Shown here piece by piece: positions 54,251 through 64,000 of a stretch of DNA of 64,000 bases. The stretch lies in assembly GCA_963971225.1 (NCBI GenBank), contig OZ020267.1:6785574-6849573 (forward strand), written 5' to 3'. Origin of the DNA: Melieria omissa. Its lineage: Eukaryota; Arthropoda; Insecta; Diptera; Ulidiidae. A model generated the notes under the pieces. It was not told the DNA's origin. It saw nothing but the letters and a program-made list of their open reading frames with translations, and did not search any database. The stretch's first letter is position 1; each line of letters begins with the position of its first letter. The position numbers and the translations under genes were made by a program.

Positions 54251-55210
54251 TAGGCACTAAGCTACATGCCAACTTAAAGTGCTTTGCGTTCCCGACATGC
54301 AGTCAGCCCCATATTTCTCGCTCTGCCGCTCTGCCACCCTTGCACCCTCGTCTGGCTGAACGTTCTTTGGTGCTTTGGTTCGGCTTCTGTCATCTTCTGT
54401 CTTCTGTTGTCTGTCCATAGTTGTTTTATGGCGGCTTTTGGGCTGTGTTCTTGTCGCTCTCTCTTCATCCTTTTTCGCCATATTTGCGACACATGCTGTA
54501 AGCGTCGATTTGCCGTCTGGCTTGGTTTCGTTTACAAATTTTTGTGCCTTTTATACGAACACAAATCAAAAGAATTCAAATGCGCAGCAAACGTTTCTAC
54601 GCAAAGGGAGCGGCGCCCAATGGCGGCTCAGTCGTTGTCGTCGCAGTCGCAGTCGCTGAATTTGTTGTGCCTGCTAACCTAGTCGGCAGTCCCGGCTCCT
54701 TTGCCGTTTTCTGGAATCGCCATCGCCGCGACACTTGCTCGCTGCCGCCGATGATGGGTCGCTGCCGCTGGTTGTTGTTCGTTCTTATTGTTTGTTGCGA
54801 TCGTCTTCGTCTTCGTCTTCGACTTCGTCATCACCATCGCAATCATATCAATTCTTCCGTGGAATTGTATGAAATTGAATTAAGCCGCACAGAACAATGC
54901 GCAGCGCGTTTTGTCAGCCGGCGTCACTTGAGTCGTATTGTGTGTTAGATTTTGGGAATTCAGTTGGAAATTCTGAAAAAGCGCGCTCGGCGGAGATGGG
55001 TGGAAGTTCATTGTTGGAGACAGCCTCGGAATTGCTGGAAAATTGACATCTGCATTTGTGCGCATTGGATTCGCAATTTGTAGAATGCCACATGGAAAGC
55101 CAACACAGACCGGCCGACAGATGTTGATGCATCTGCACGGACAGCGTCGAATACGATATTCGCATAGACGGACAGCTTCGGTTACAAATCGTAACATGAA
55201 CGCTGAGTGG
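54251..55210. other. GC-rich island
   Basis: CpG-containing, with a CTTCGTCTTCGTCTTCG hexamer run (54805-54825). Overlapping ORFs lack domains; the Cys-rich minus-strand frame at 54880-55197 is of no recognised family. Possible regulatory DNA. Confidence 0.38.
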
Positions 55211-55269
55211 GGTTAAGGCTCAGATTACAACAACGTCTCAAATATGCACAAAATGTTCATTGATATTTT

Positions 55270-57200
55270 ATTACAGTTATTTCTAAAGGCCAAAGGTTCG
55301 AATGGAAATCTTCAAAACTTCTTTGCTTGGGGACAACTTTAAGTAATGTCGCCAGTTGAATCCTTAAAATTGCTCAGCTTAGAGAAAAAACTGAACAGTG
55401 GGAACGGACTCATGCCGCACAGACTTCTAAGCTCCGAACAAGAATCTCGAAGAAGAATCTTACAAAACTTCTTAGTTTAGAGAAAGAACTGAGCAATGGA
55501 TAAAAATCTAATTATCCGAATCTTCTGAACTTAGACAAAGATTTTGGCAATGCTTGTTCACTGATACCTTCAAAACTTCTTAGCTTAGAAAAAGAACTGT
55601 CCACTTATACCTTTAAAACTATTTAGCTTATAGAAAAAACTAAGCAATGAGTACCAATAAACTTCTTCAAGAGTTCTTAGTTTATAAAAAGAACTGAGCA
55701 ATGCACACCAAAAGAATTCTTCCAAAGTTCTAAGTTAAGAGAATGGACTGAGCAAGTAATAAAGATCGAATTATTCGAAACTTCTAAGAGACAGAATCTG
55801 GCAATGCATCCCGACTGATACCTTCAAAATATCTTAGCTTAGAAAAACAATTATACGCTTAACCGCTTAACGCTTAAAAAAACTGAGCAATGAGTACCAC
55901 TTGACTTCTTCACGAGTTCTTAGATTAGAAACAGAACTGAACAATGGATAAACGAAAGAATTGCATAACGTTCAAGACTTCAATGCTTAGAAGAAGAACT
56001 ATCCGTTCATACCTTCAACAATATCCAGCTTTCAGAAAAGACTAAACTTAAAAACAACTAACTTTTTAGTGGATACCAATGGATTTCTTCAAGAGTTCTT
56101 CACTTAGAGAAAAAAACCTGAGCAATGAAGACCAAACGAATTCTTCCAAAGAGGAAAAACTGAAAAGCGATTAGGATTGAGTTATTCGAAACTTCTTAGA
56201 AAAATTAATTCGACAAAGCACTCCCACTGATATCTTCAAGACTTCTTGGCTCAGAAGAAGAACTGTCCGCTCATAACTTCAAAACTTTCAAGCTTATAGA
56301 AAAAACTAAGCAATGTGTACCAACTGAATTCTTCAAGAGTTCTTAGCTTAGAGAAAGAACTGAGCATTGAACATCGAAAACGTTTTTCAAAAGCTCTAAG
56401 CTTAGACGACAAAACTAAGCAAGCGATTAGGATTAAATTATTCAAAACTCCTGCGAGAAAGAATCTTGCAATGCACCTCGACTGATACATTCAATACTTC
56501 TTAGCTCAGAAAAAGAACTGTCCGCTCAAACCTTCTAGTTTATAGAAACAACTAAGCAAAGGATTCCAAGAGTTCATAGCTTAGAGAAACAACTGAGCAA
56601 TGGATAAAAGAAAGAATTTCGTAATGTTCAAGATTTCTTAGCTCAGAAGAAAAACTATCCAGTCATACCTTCAGACTTTTTACCCTTCAAGCTTTTTAGC
56701 TTAGAACAAGAACTAATCAATGAATGCAAAAATAATTCTTCCAAAGTTCTACGGTTAGAGGAAACACTGAGCAACTAACTTCTTCAAGGAAAAGAACTGA
56801 GCATTGAACACTGAAAGAGTTATTCAAAATTTTCAAATTTTGAGCCAAAAAACGAGCAATGCATGAGAGCCGAATTATTCGAAACTTTAAAGCTTTCAAG
56901 CCACTGATACGCCAAGACTTCACAGATTTCAAAAAGATCTGAGAAGGAAGGTCATCTCATGCGTTCCAGATTTCATAGCTTTTACTGAGCTTCTTAGCTT
57001 AAGGTAACAACAACAACAACAATGGCAGCGGAATCCTACAAAAACTTTTAGCTTAAAAAACTGTCCAATGAACACCAAAAGAATTCTTCAAATCTTTATA
57101 GCTTATAGAAAGAATTGACAGCTTAGTCAGTCACCAGCCGCCAGTCGAATCTTTCGAAACTTCTCAGTTTAGAAAAAGATCTAAGCAGTAAAAAATTTCA
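55270..57200. repeat. Degenerate tandem array with higher-order pattern
   Basis: A short phrase, CTTCTTAGCTTAGA-AAAGAACTGAGCAATG with variants, recurs about every 60-70 bp across almost 1.9 kb. Several subtypes alternate: GATTAGGATTGAATTATTCGAAACTTCT, ACTGATACCTTCAAAACTTC, AAGAACTGTCCGCTCATACC and ACTTCTTCAAGAGTTCTTAG. The GATTAGGATT...ATTATTCG subtype recurs near 55768, 56177, 56422 and 56861, spaced about 410, 245 and 440 bp. This suggests a higher-order unit of a few short monomers, with some higher-order units partly lost. ORFs crossing it are repeat artefacts. Confidence 0.75.
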
Positions 57201-57620
57201 GAAAAATAAATAAATCTAAGCAGTAAAAGATCTAAGAAAATCATCAATTGACTGAAATCGACCTTCGACAGTTTTCTCGTGGAAAGTAAATTGCATTGAA
57301 TTCTTTGTCAAATTTATGTAAGAAAACAAAATATTTGTAAACATTTTGTGTTCCAAGGTTTGACAAAAGGTTTTTTGTTTTAATACAAAAAAAAATTTAC
57401 ATGAAACTCATTGACGTTATTTGGATGACAACATTTTCATCGAGTCAACTCTGGTTTTTTTTCACAGTACATACTGACTTGTTATAAGTGGAAATTCAAT
57501 AAAACTTTGAGGTTGTACTGAGATTGGTTGCTTTAAATTTTAACATTTAAAAGATTTAAAGAAATCAAAGCTGTATAGGATTTTTTTTAATAAAACTAGT
57601 CTATTAGTTTACTTTTGAAA
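57201..57620. other. AT-rich DNA, nothing recognised
   Basis: No tandem or inverted structure. Confidence 0.35.
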
Positions 57621-58439
57621 TTTGTTTGTTATTGAAAATTTATTGACCCAGGAAGGACTTAAAAATTGTTGGGATTCAGGAGTTATCCTGAAACACCTGC
57701 TACACCTCCAGTTTTAGAATATGTATGACTTGCTTAGGAGCGTCCAGCTTTTCAGTACTCGAACAGGTCCCGAAGCAGGGCGTCTATCTCTGTGGAGCAT
57801 TCTAACTAATCACTACTTCCAATAATACTTAAACGTAACTTATACGGGTATAGCTAAGGGCCCAATAGGATCTATGCGTGGACTTACTGCCAACCAGTTA
57901 CCGCTAAATTTACACAATTTTCTCGTTAACGTCAACTGGTTCCCAAACAATTGCGTCTGGATCTACAGGGATTCTAACAGATAGGGAAGAGCACTGAATC
58001 CATAATGAAGCGAATCACAATGAATCCAACAGGGTCTCCAGGTAGAAATGCATGTCACAGCAGGTCTTATGTAATGTAATCTAAGATTAACGTAACAAAA
58101 TCTATGCTGAGAGAATAGATGACCAAGCATGTAGATTGTGTAATACGAATCTTTTGTACACAATTTTAGATAATATTTCCAAAAGAGAAACTAAGCGCTT
58201 TAAGTTGTATGAGTCGAAGAGTTTTTCTTTTCAAATAAGATCTAATTTTAAAGACGTTCATAACGTCCATAAATGAAACAGGTGTGCCTGTGAAAACAGG
58301 TTGACTCTGATGTGGGTGAGAGCATATGTTGGAGGGAACTTGTAGATGAAGAAATTAAGAAGATGTTGAAAATATACTACAGTGTTCTGTACCAAGAATT
58401 GGATTACAAATTTTGAGGGTCGAAGGACTTCTTCTTTGC
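57621..58439. other. Unrecognised, possibly decayed retrotransposon
   Basis: Composition is more balanced than in the neighbours and no ORF is recognisable. It runs up to the LINE-like tail at 58440. I infer the body of a decayed LINE, weakly. Confidence 0.3.
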
Positions 58440-58515
58440 GAGCATAAAGCTGAGGCGCCTGGAGAGTACTTTTACGACCCGGTAGCGGTTTGTTATGGAG
58501 AGTTAAGTAAAGAAA
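58440..58515 (+). repeat. Possible LINE C-terminal fragment
   Basis: GAGGCGCCTGGAGAGTACTTTTACGACCC-GGTAGCGG-TTGTTATGG-GAGTTAAGTAA parallels the end of the LINE remnant at 32310-32580 (GTTGCCTGGAGAGAACTTTTGCG, CGGTAACGAGTTGTTATGG, AATTAAGTAA). In one frame it reads AWRVLLRP, like AWRELLRQ there. Confidence 0.45.
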
Positions 58516-59390
58516 AGAGTCAAAGGTCTGGTTGACAGTTGGTTCAAAACGCTAATTTGAAACAACACAAATGATGAGTTAGAACTACCAACTGTGGACA
58601 GACGAAACAAACTGTAGATGATATAATCAGCCTTGAAGAAGCTAATCTTTTTTTAATTTCAGTCCATTGATTACATATTTTGCAGGTAGTGGAGCCAAGA
58701 AGTTTCTTGGTATAAATCTTAGATTCTGATTCTGAGATGGTCCACTTTGAGTGAAAGTCATTCATAGAGGAATATGAGCCAAGAACCATTAGTTACAAGA
58801 AACTATTCGAAGGAAATAAAGCGTGTCAAAGCTAAGAAGATTGAGGTCCATAACTGTGGCCTACTTTTGGACAGGTGTCTACGAATAGGGTCAGGCAAAG
58901 GAAACCGCTGGGTGATCTACTATGGTCAAACCTCTCACAGGATAACAGACAAAGATTGTTGCAGTCAGTGTGAATTTTGTGTTTTCCCTTCAAGTGATCA
59001 CAAGTGAGCGTAGACTGATGACAGTCACTGTATGTTTTCTGTATATTTGTTGACTGTGCATTTTTTAGTCGGATATATGGAATTTTTATTTATGTAATAG
59101 TTTTTAATTTTTCAAAAATTATTTTAGTCTAAACTTGACGTTTGCGTACCTTTAAACGAATGAAAATGATTGTACTAAATGGCAATTCCAGCACGATTTT
59201 GTTTATTATTGCGAATATATAGAAATCTGATTCTATGGAGAATCTGATTTAACACCTTGAATTTGATGAACTTGAATACGAATTGTTTGCTTATCTCAGT
59301 CCATGGGATTATTGCACTCGAGTCACTGGTCTTAGGGTTTCTTCATTTTTAAATTTTAAATGAGCAATAATTAAAATTTTTTTTTTTTTA
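58516..59390. other. AT-rich DNA, nothing recognised
   Basis: A 77-residue ORF (58774-59007) has no motif. Confidence 0.35.
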
Positions 59391-61036
59391 ATTTTTTAGT
59401 AACATTTTATTGTTTATAAGAGTTTTGAGAAAACATTTCCTCAACACTGGCAGCCAAAAGCAGTCAAAACACACGTTTTGTATTAAGCGTTCACTGTGTA
59501 AGTTTACACATTTACACGCAACATTTTCGTGCACTCAGTTTTGCCGTTTTGGCGCGCCAAATCTATATTTTGTTTTAATTGATAAATGCAAAATTTGTTT
59601 GGGCTTTATTGTTGCATTCTTCCGGTTTCTTACGTTCTTCACACTTTGTGTTTAATACAAATTGAAAATATTGCACGGCCGTGAGGTAATTTTGCACGCA
59701 CTGTTCTTTTTGTTTTTAATGTTTTTCAACATTGTTAATTTTTTTTGTTTTTTTGTCAGCGTTTTTATGTGAAATTTTCAAATATTTTAAAATATTTTCA
59801 ATATTTTGCCGCAGCGCCAATTCAGCGCCGTCAAATTGTTGTTATTGTTGATGTTTTTTTGTTGTTGTTCTTGATTTATTGCAAAATTTGCATTAAGCTC
59901 AACGTTTCAGCTTATAATATTTTGTTTTCGTTGTTGTTGCTTATATGTTCCTTGTTGTAATTTTTAAATATATTTTGACGATATGACGACATGAACACAA
60001 CACAAGTGAATAGTAAATTTTTTTGTAGAAGCAATGCAACGACAACAACAACAAACAAATACAATGAAAAAAAAACAACTTTGTATTCTTCCGATTAATT
60101 CGCGTGCCACAACGTTGCGGTTGCAGTTGTTTTTAGCGAGTGTTCGTTGCAAATGCGGCAAATATTGCTGAAAGTCTGAACAGATACTCTAACGTTTAGA
60201 AAAATTCTAGGCAAGAGATGCCGATGCCGCTGCCACTGCCACTGCCACTGTCGGCTGCCCAGCGCTGATGCCGCGCGGCGGCAGGTTTCAGTGCGCGTTG
60301 CACGTTGACGCGCAACTTGTGCAATTGCAATCGTTTCGTTCGGTTTTTTTTTCTTTACTTATTCGCATTAGAATCGGCTTAGAGACTTGTTCTTGGAGTT
60401 AGAGGCGGCCGGTGGCTGGTTGTTGTTGTTGTTGTTTTGTTTGCTGCACTCGCAGTTCTAGTTTCTGCTGTGAGCAGTTATGCGCGATTGTTTGTGGTCG
60501 TAGAAGTTGTTGTTCTTGTTGTTGTAGTTGCACATTTTAGTCAATTCTCCACAGGCACATGTGCCACTGCTGCTGCTGCTGCTGGTGGCATGCAGCATTG
60601 GTTGCAGGAAAAATTAAAAAAATAGTCAAAAGCCCAACAACAAATTGCGCCAACAGGTATTGGACGAGGTCCGAGTGGAGGCCAATAGTGGACATCGAGC
60701 ATGCAATCGGACCCACTGACAGCCGGACAAGAACTCTCCACTTGCGCCAAGTGCCTCACCGTGTTGCAGTTGTTGTTGTTGTAAGCGGCCACTCTTGTTG
60801 CGCAGGTTGCCACAACCGAACGAGTCGCGCTGCTCTCTTCTATCGTTGTCCCTAATGCGAATTCGCAGCTGCTTTACTGCGCTCGAACTGCGCTTCGGAC
60901 TCGGTCTCGGATTAGTAGCACTCACACTCGGCACTCGAGCGCGCAATCTGTCTAATACACCAGTCGTTCGACGACTACTAACAGCAGCGAATGGCTTTGA
61001 AAATTCGCAAAATGCACACAGATACACACACACAAT

Positions 61037-61056
61037 CACACACACACACACACACA
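61037..61056. repeat. CA dinucleotide microsatellite
   Basis: About ten repeats, preceded by a shorter ACACACACACA run at 61024-61034. Confidence 0.92.
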
Positions 61057-61372
61057 AGTTTGTATTTGTGTGTGAGTGAGGAGATGTGTGTCGCTGTTCC
61101 TCTTTGCCGTTGCGCATATTTTACAAGTCCGCAAAATCATCAACAACAACAACAACACTCATTAAATAACCTAACTCAAAATTCCAAAAAAGTATGCAAA
61201 AAAAACAACAACAACAACAAAATTTCGTTGTCGTTGTCGTTGTCGTCGGCAGTGCAGAAAAGTCCATCCGAATTCTGAAAGCTTCGGCGCAGCCACATGA
61301 TGCGCAAAACACTATAAAGAACATACATAGTTGTTGTAGTTGTGAGCGCGCCGAGTAAATTTTGCGCAAAGC

Positions 61373-61432
61373 AATAAATAAAAGTGTTGCTCGCGAATCT
61401 TCGTTCGCTGCTACTCAGCGTCGCAGTCAACG
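61373..61432 (+). promoter_or_regulatory. Possible core promoter (TATA-like plus initiator-like)
   Basis: AATAAATAAAAG is followed 32-45 bp later by ACTCAGCG and GCAGTCAACG, which resemble the TCAGT initiator of fly promoters. No downstream exon is identified. AT-rich words are common here, so this is a weak call. Confidence 0.2.
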
Positions 61433-61993
61433 AAACGTCGCGCAAATTATTTGCAAATTGCAGTATTGTTGTTGTTGTTGTAGGGTCTAATGCCGCACAC
61501 ACATGGCACACAAAGTTAGAGCGCTGAGCGATGAGCAGCACTGCGTTCGGCTGTTTGGGCTCTCTGCCCAACTGACAGCAGCGCCAACACATTTACAGCG
61601 TCCACAGGCCCCCGGTCCCCCTCTCGCCCAACAAACCAATTCGCCAATTGTGTAAATTTAAAATTGTTGTTGTTGTTATAGCTGCGAATTTGTGCCTTTA
61701 GCGAAAAAATGCGCAGTGGCCGTTTTGCTGCTGCCGCCGCATTCGAGTGCCGAAAATACTGGCTGCCGTTCGAGTGTACACGTGTGACGACGAACCAATG
61801 GGCACCGAACCACATGTTTTGCGCTAAGTAAATAAAATAATTCTCACTAAACATTTGAATAATGTTTTGCGTACATTGCGATGTGGGGCGGCCCTTTTAT
61901 TTATGTTTATTTATAACATTACTGCCAGGGCCCAGCGGCATGTTTGCACGCAAGTTTTAAGTCAATAGGCTAAATAAATCAAGTTCCTCTTAA

Positions 61994-62506
61994 CCCTTTC
62001 GACCCCAAAGTTGTCTGAGAGCAACTTCACCTATTTTTCATCTTATAGCAAAAGCTACGATTGATTTATGGGTTTTATTTAGGTAGGCAACAACAAATTA
62101 CTATTTTTGAAATGAAATTACAAATTACTAAAATTTTACTGCTATCCCCTAAATAATTTCCAATAATTTGTAGCGATATCCGGGAAAGTTTGTGTTCTAA
62201 TTGAAGTCTACGAATTGGGCGCGTTTGATCAAAACTCGGTTTCTTTCTTTAAATTTAATCCAAAAATTATAATTTTGTATTTTTCCGTAAATATGAAATA
62301 ACTTTTCTGTAACTAAAAAATATTGATATAAAATTTATTTAACCCATTTTGAGCTAACATTGTTCAAAAGCAAACTAGTTCTAGAACTCTAACAAAGAGG
62401 TGTGGCGACTTCAAATGTCGTGTGCACACTTCGTAGACAAGTCTTTTATGATTTAAATACCAAAAAGTAATATCGAGACACAGGGTAAAATTCGGTATCA
62501 AAAGGG
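61994..62506 (+). mobile_element. TTAA-flanked MITE, family 1, copy C (piggyBac-like)
   Basis: TTAA lies at 61990-61993 and 62507-62510. Ends: left CCCTTTCGACCCC, right (reverse complement) CCCTTTTGATACC. The body matches copy B at 40303 and inverted copy A at 15789 for most of its length. The 513-bp element sits inside the edge of the minisatellite element. The left flank ATCAAGTTCCTC-TTAA and the right flank TTAA-CTCTTTGTTGACC join to give a normal array unit, so the array was the target. Confidence 0.88.
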
Positions 62507-63870
62507 TTAACTCTTTGTTGACCCCGTCGGAGTTTTTAAAAAAATTACTTGTCTAATTGTTTATCATTTGAAGTGCTTTCATCATAATTGATTTATTCAT
62601 CATGTTTCTTTATACAAACTCTTAACCCATTGTTGACCCTGTCAGACATGGGTTCTCGAACAAAATGAAAAATATGTGTTGAATTATTTTAGATTTCAAG
62701 TGTTTTCACCATACTTGAAATAAACTGATTTATTAAATCATGTTTGTCCATACAAACTCTTAACCCATCATTGACCCTGTTAGATTTCCATTTTTCAAAA
62801 AAAACTAAAAACACATTTTGAATTATTTTTTCCTCTTCCGAATTAGTAGTTCCTTTTAACTCTTTGTTGACCCCGTCAATCAATTGATTTATTAAATCAT
62901 GTTTCTTTATACAAACTCTTAAACCATCGTTGACCCCGTCAGATATGGGTTCTCGAACAAAATGAAAAATATGTGTTAAATTCTTTTGGATTTCAAGTGT
63001 TTTCACCATATTTGAAATAAACTGATTTATTAAATCAGGTTTCTCCATACAAACTCTTAACCCATAATTGACCATGTTAGATGTCGATTTAAAAACAAAA
63101 AATTTAAAACACATATAGAATTATTTCTTATTTGAAGTAGATAATTCACTAAGTGCTTTATACAAACTTTTAACCCATCGTTGAACCATTAGATTTTGAT
63201 TTTTACAAAAATTAAAAACACATGTCTCGAATTATTTTTGATCTTAAGTGTTTTTACCAATTTTCAAGTCAGAACACCCATCAATCTTATGTTTTCTCAG
63301 TTATTCTAAACAAACTATTAACCCATCGTTGACCCCATCAGATTTTGATTTTCGAAAAATTAAAAACACATGTAGAATAATTTTTCGTTTGAAGTGCTTT
63401 TGCTGAATTTGAAGTAAAAACCCCATTAAAATTTTTTATACAAACTTTAAACCCTCAGTTTACCCTGTTAGATTTCGATTTAAAAAATAAATCAAAAACA
63501 TGTGATTATTGTTTGTTATTTCAAGTATTTTCACTAATTTTTAAGTTCATGTTTTTTTCTTAGTTTTCCCGTATACGAAGTTTAACCCATTGTTGATTTG
63601 AAATTTTGATTTTCGAAAAAACTGAAAAACACAAGTCGAGTTATTTATCTGTGAGTATATTCACATAGTTTTAAATCAATATCAAATCAAATTTCTTCAT
63701 CCAACACCTTAACCCATGTTTTGCCTCCTTAGACATCGAATTTCAAAAAATTTCGTCATAGCGAAAGTTAATTTTTCAAGATGTATCTATGTACAGTTAG
63801 AATTTCATGTTTGTAGCTTTATCGGTTTGGGATGGGCGATGATAAATCAGTCAGTCAGCCAGTCAGACGC
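62507..63870 (+). repeat. Minisatellite-bearing element, copy 2
   Basis: About eleven units spaced 60-150 bp carry CTTAACCCAT-GTTGACCCCGTCAG, GATTT-GATTTTC-AAAAA-TAAAAACACATGT, GAATTATTTTTGATTTGAAGTG and ATGTTTCTTTATACAAACT. Unit heads lie near 62512, 62621, 62759, 62857, 62918, 63057, 63169, 63319, 63449, 63583 and 63709. It ends in AGAATTTCATGTTTGTAGCT, TTATCGGTTTGGGATGGGCG, then CAGTCAGTCAGCCAGTCAGACG, as copy 1 does at 19248-19325. The 141-residue minus-strand ORF is a repeat product. Confidence 0.75.
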
Positions 63871-64000
63871 TGGGATTTTAGCCCCTGACAGTTCAACGTT
63901 AGCAACAGTAGGGTTGTCGCACTTCTATTCATCCGTAAGTCTGTCAATGAAAACCTTAACTCACACAAAAATGTGAATATTTTTATCTGCAACACAACCT
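63871..64000. other. Window end, unrecognised
   Basis: Short AT-rich sequence after the end of the minisatellite element. Confidence 0.3.

Larger units (their letters stand above)
59391..61988. other. Large GC-balanced island, possible promoter or 5' region
   Basis: The most extensive single-copy-looking island. It includes TTG/CAA runs (60420-60436, 61142-61158, 61201-61220), a CA run at 61037-61056, CpG-rich blocks at 60220-60330 and 60830-61000, and a TGCCGCTGCCACTGCCACTGCCACTG stretch at about 60224-60250. AATAAATAAAAG at 61373-61384 followed by CTACTCAGCGTCGCAGTCAACG at 61411-61432 has a TATA plus initiator-like layout. Overlapping ORFs up to 163 residues show no domain. Confidence 0.4.

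Noticed and set aside
54880..55197. A cysteine-rich 105-residue minus-strand ORF
   Set aside because: No spacing pattern of a known zinc-binding or secreted family was found, and it overlaps another minus-strand ORF.
60626..61117. A 163-residue minus-strand ORF in a GC-rich island
   Set aside because: Part of it translates a CA microsatellite, it overlaps other ORFs, and no motif is recognised.

Overview
The window reads as a stretch of a large dipteran nuclear genome, most likely an intron or intergenic region of a higher fly; a tephritid fruit fly is my best guess, and that is inference. The DNA is AT-rich and full of CAA/TTG and CA/GT microsatellites. It holds many decayed eukaryotic transposons, and no long ORF reads as a host gene. 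I found no bacterial-type operon, rRNA, intact tRNA gene or CRISPR. The only possible host coding piece I can point to is one 147-bp candidate exon at 49624-49770. Every protein family I recognise is a transposon protein: two copies of a mariner transposase, a second broken mariner-like transposase, and the C-terminal tails of LINE retrotransposons.

Two kinds of sequence alternate. About a dozen islands of apparently single-copy, more GC-balanced DNA, rich in TTG/CAA and CA/GT runs, lie near 1.4-2.5, 4.5-6.6, 8.85-10.2, 13.5-14.4, 16.7-18.2, 20.7-22.0, 23.9-24.9, 27.6-29.3, 32.7-33.3, 38.4-40.1, 42.0-43.7, 45.0-46.9, 49.9-51.8, 54.2-55.2 and 59.4-61.9 kb. They look like the non-coding regulatory or intronic DNA of flies and may contain enhancers, promoters or 5' exons. 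Between them lie AT-rich stretches made of transposon debris and degenerate tandem arrays.

Mobile elements with identifiable ends are: two inverted copies of one internally deleted mariner (44012-44958, 48254-49199); a second mariner-like element (30951-31801); a TA-flanked element with long inverted repeats (15036-15673); several TTAA-flanked non-autonomous elements of at least three families (15789-16299, 40303-40868, 61994-62506; 11542-11768, 48016-48204; 47357-47641); a TTAA-flanked foldback element with 118-bp arms (35958-36672); short hAT-like MITEs with CAGTGGCG-type ends (10579-10718, 13013-13159, 40900-41034 and relics); a full-length SINE (25881-26188); and LINE 3' ends, one bounded by a 14-bp target duplication (29940-30153).

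Tandem arrays include a 1.4-kb tetranucleotide tract (3057-4480), a 92-bp satellite of about 15 units (22533-23895), a 2.7-kb degenerate array broken by two transposon insertions (29340-32040), roughly 210-bp units (35328-35950), a 1.9-kb array with an apparent higher-order pattern (55270-57200), and two copies of one minisatellite-bearing element (18620-19325, 62507-63870). I see no new multi-gene system. What deserves a second look is the set of non-autonomous elements with readable ends, the nesting order, and the candidate exon.
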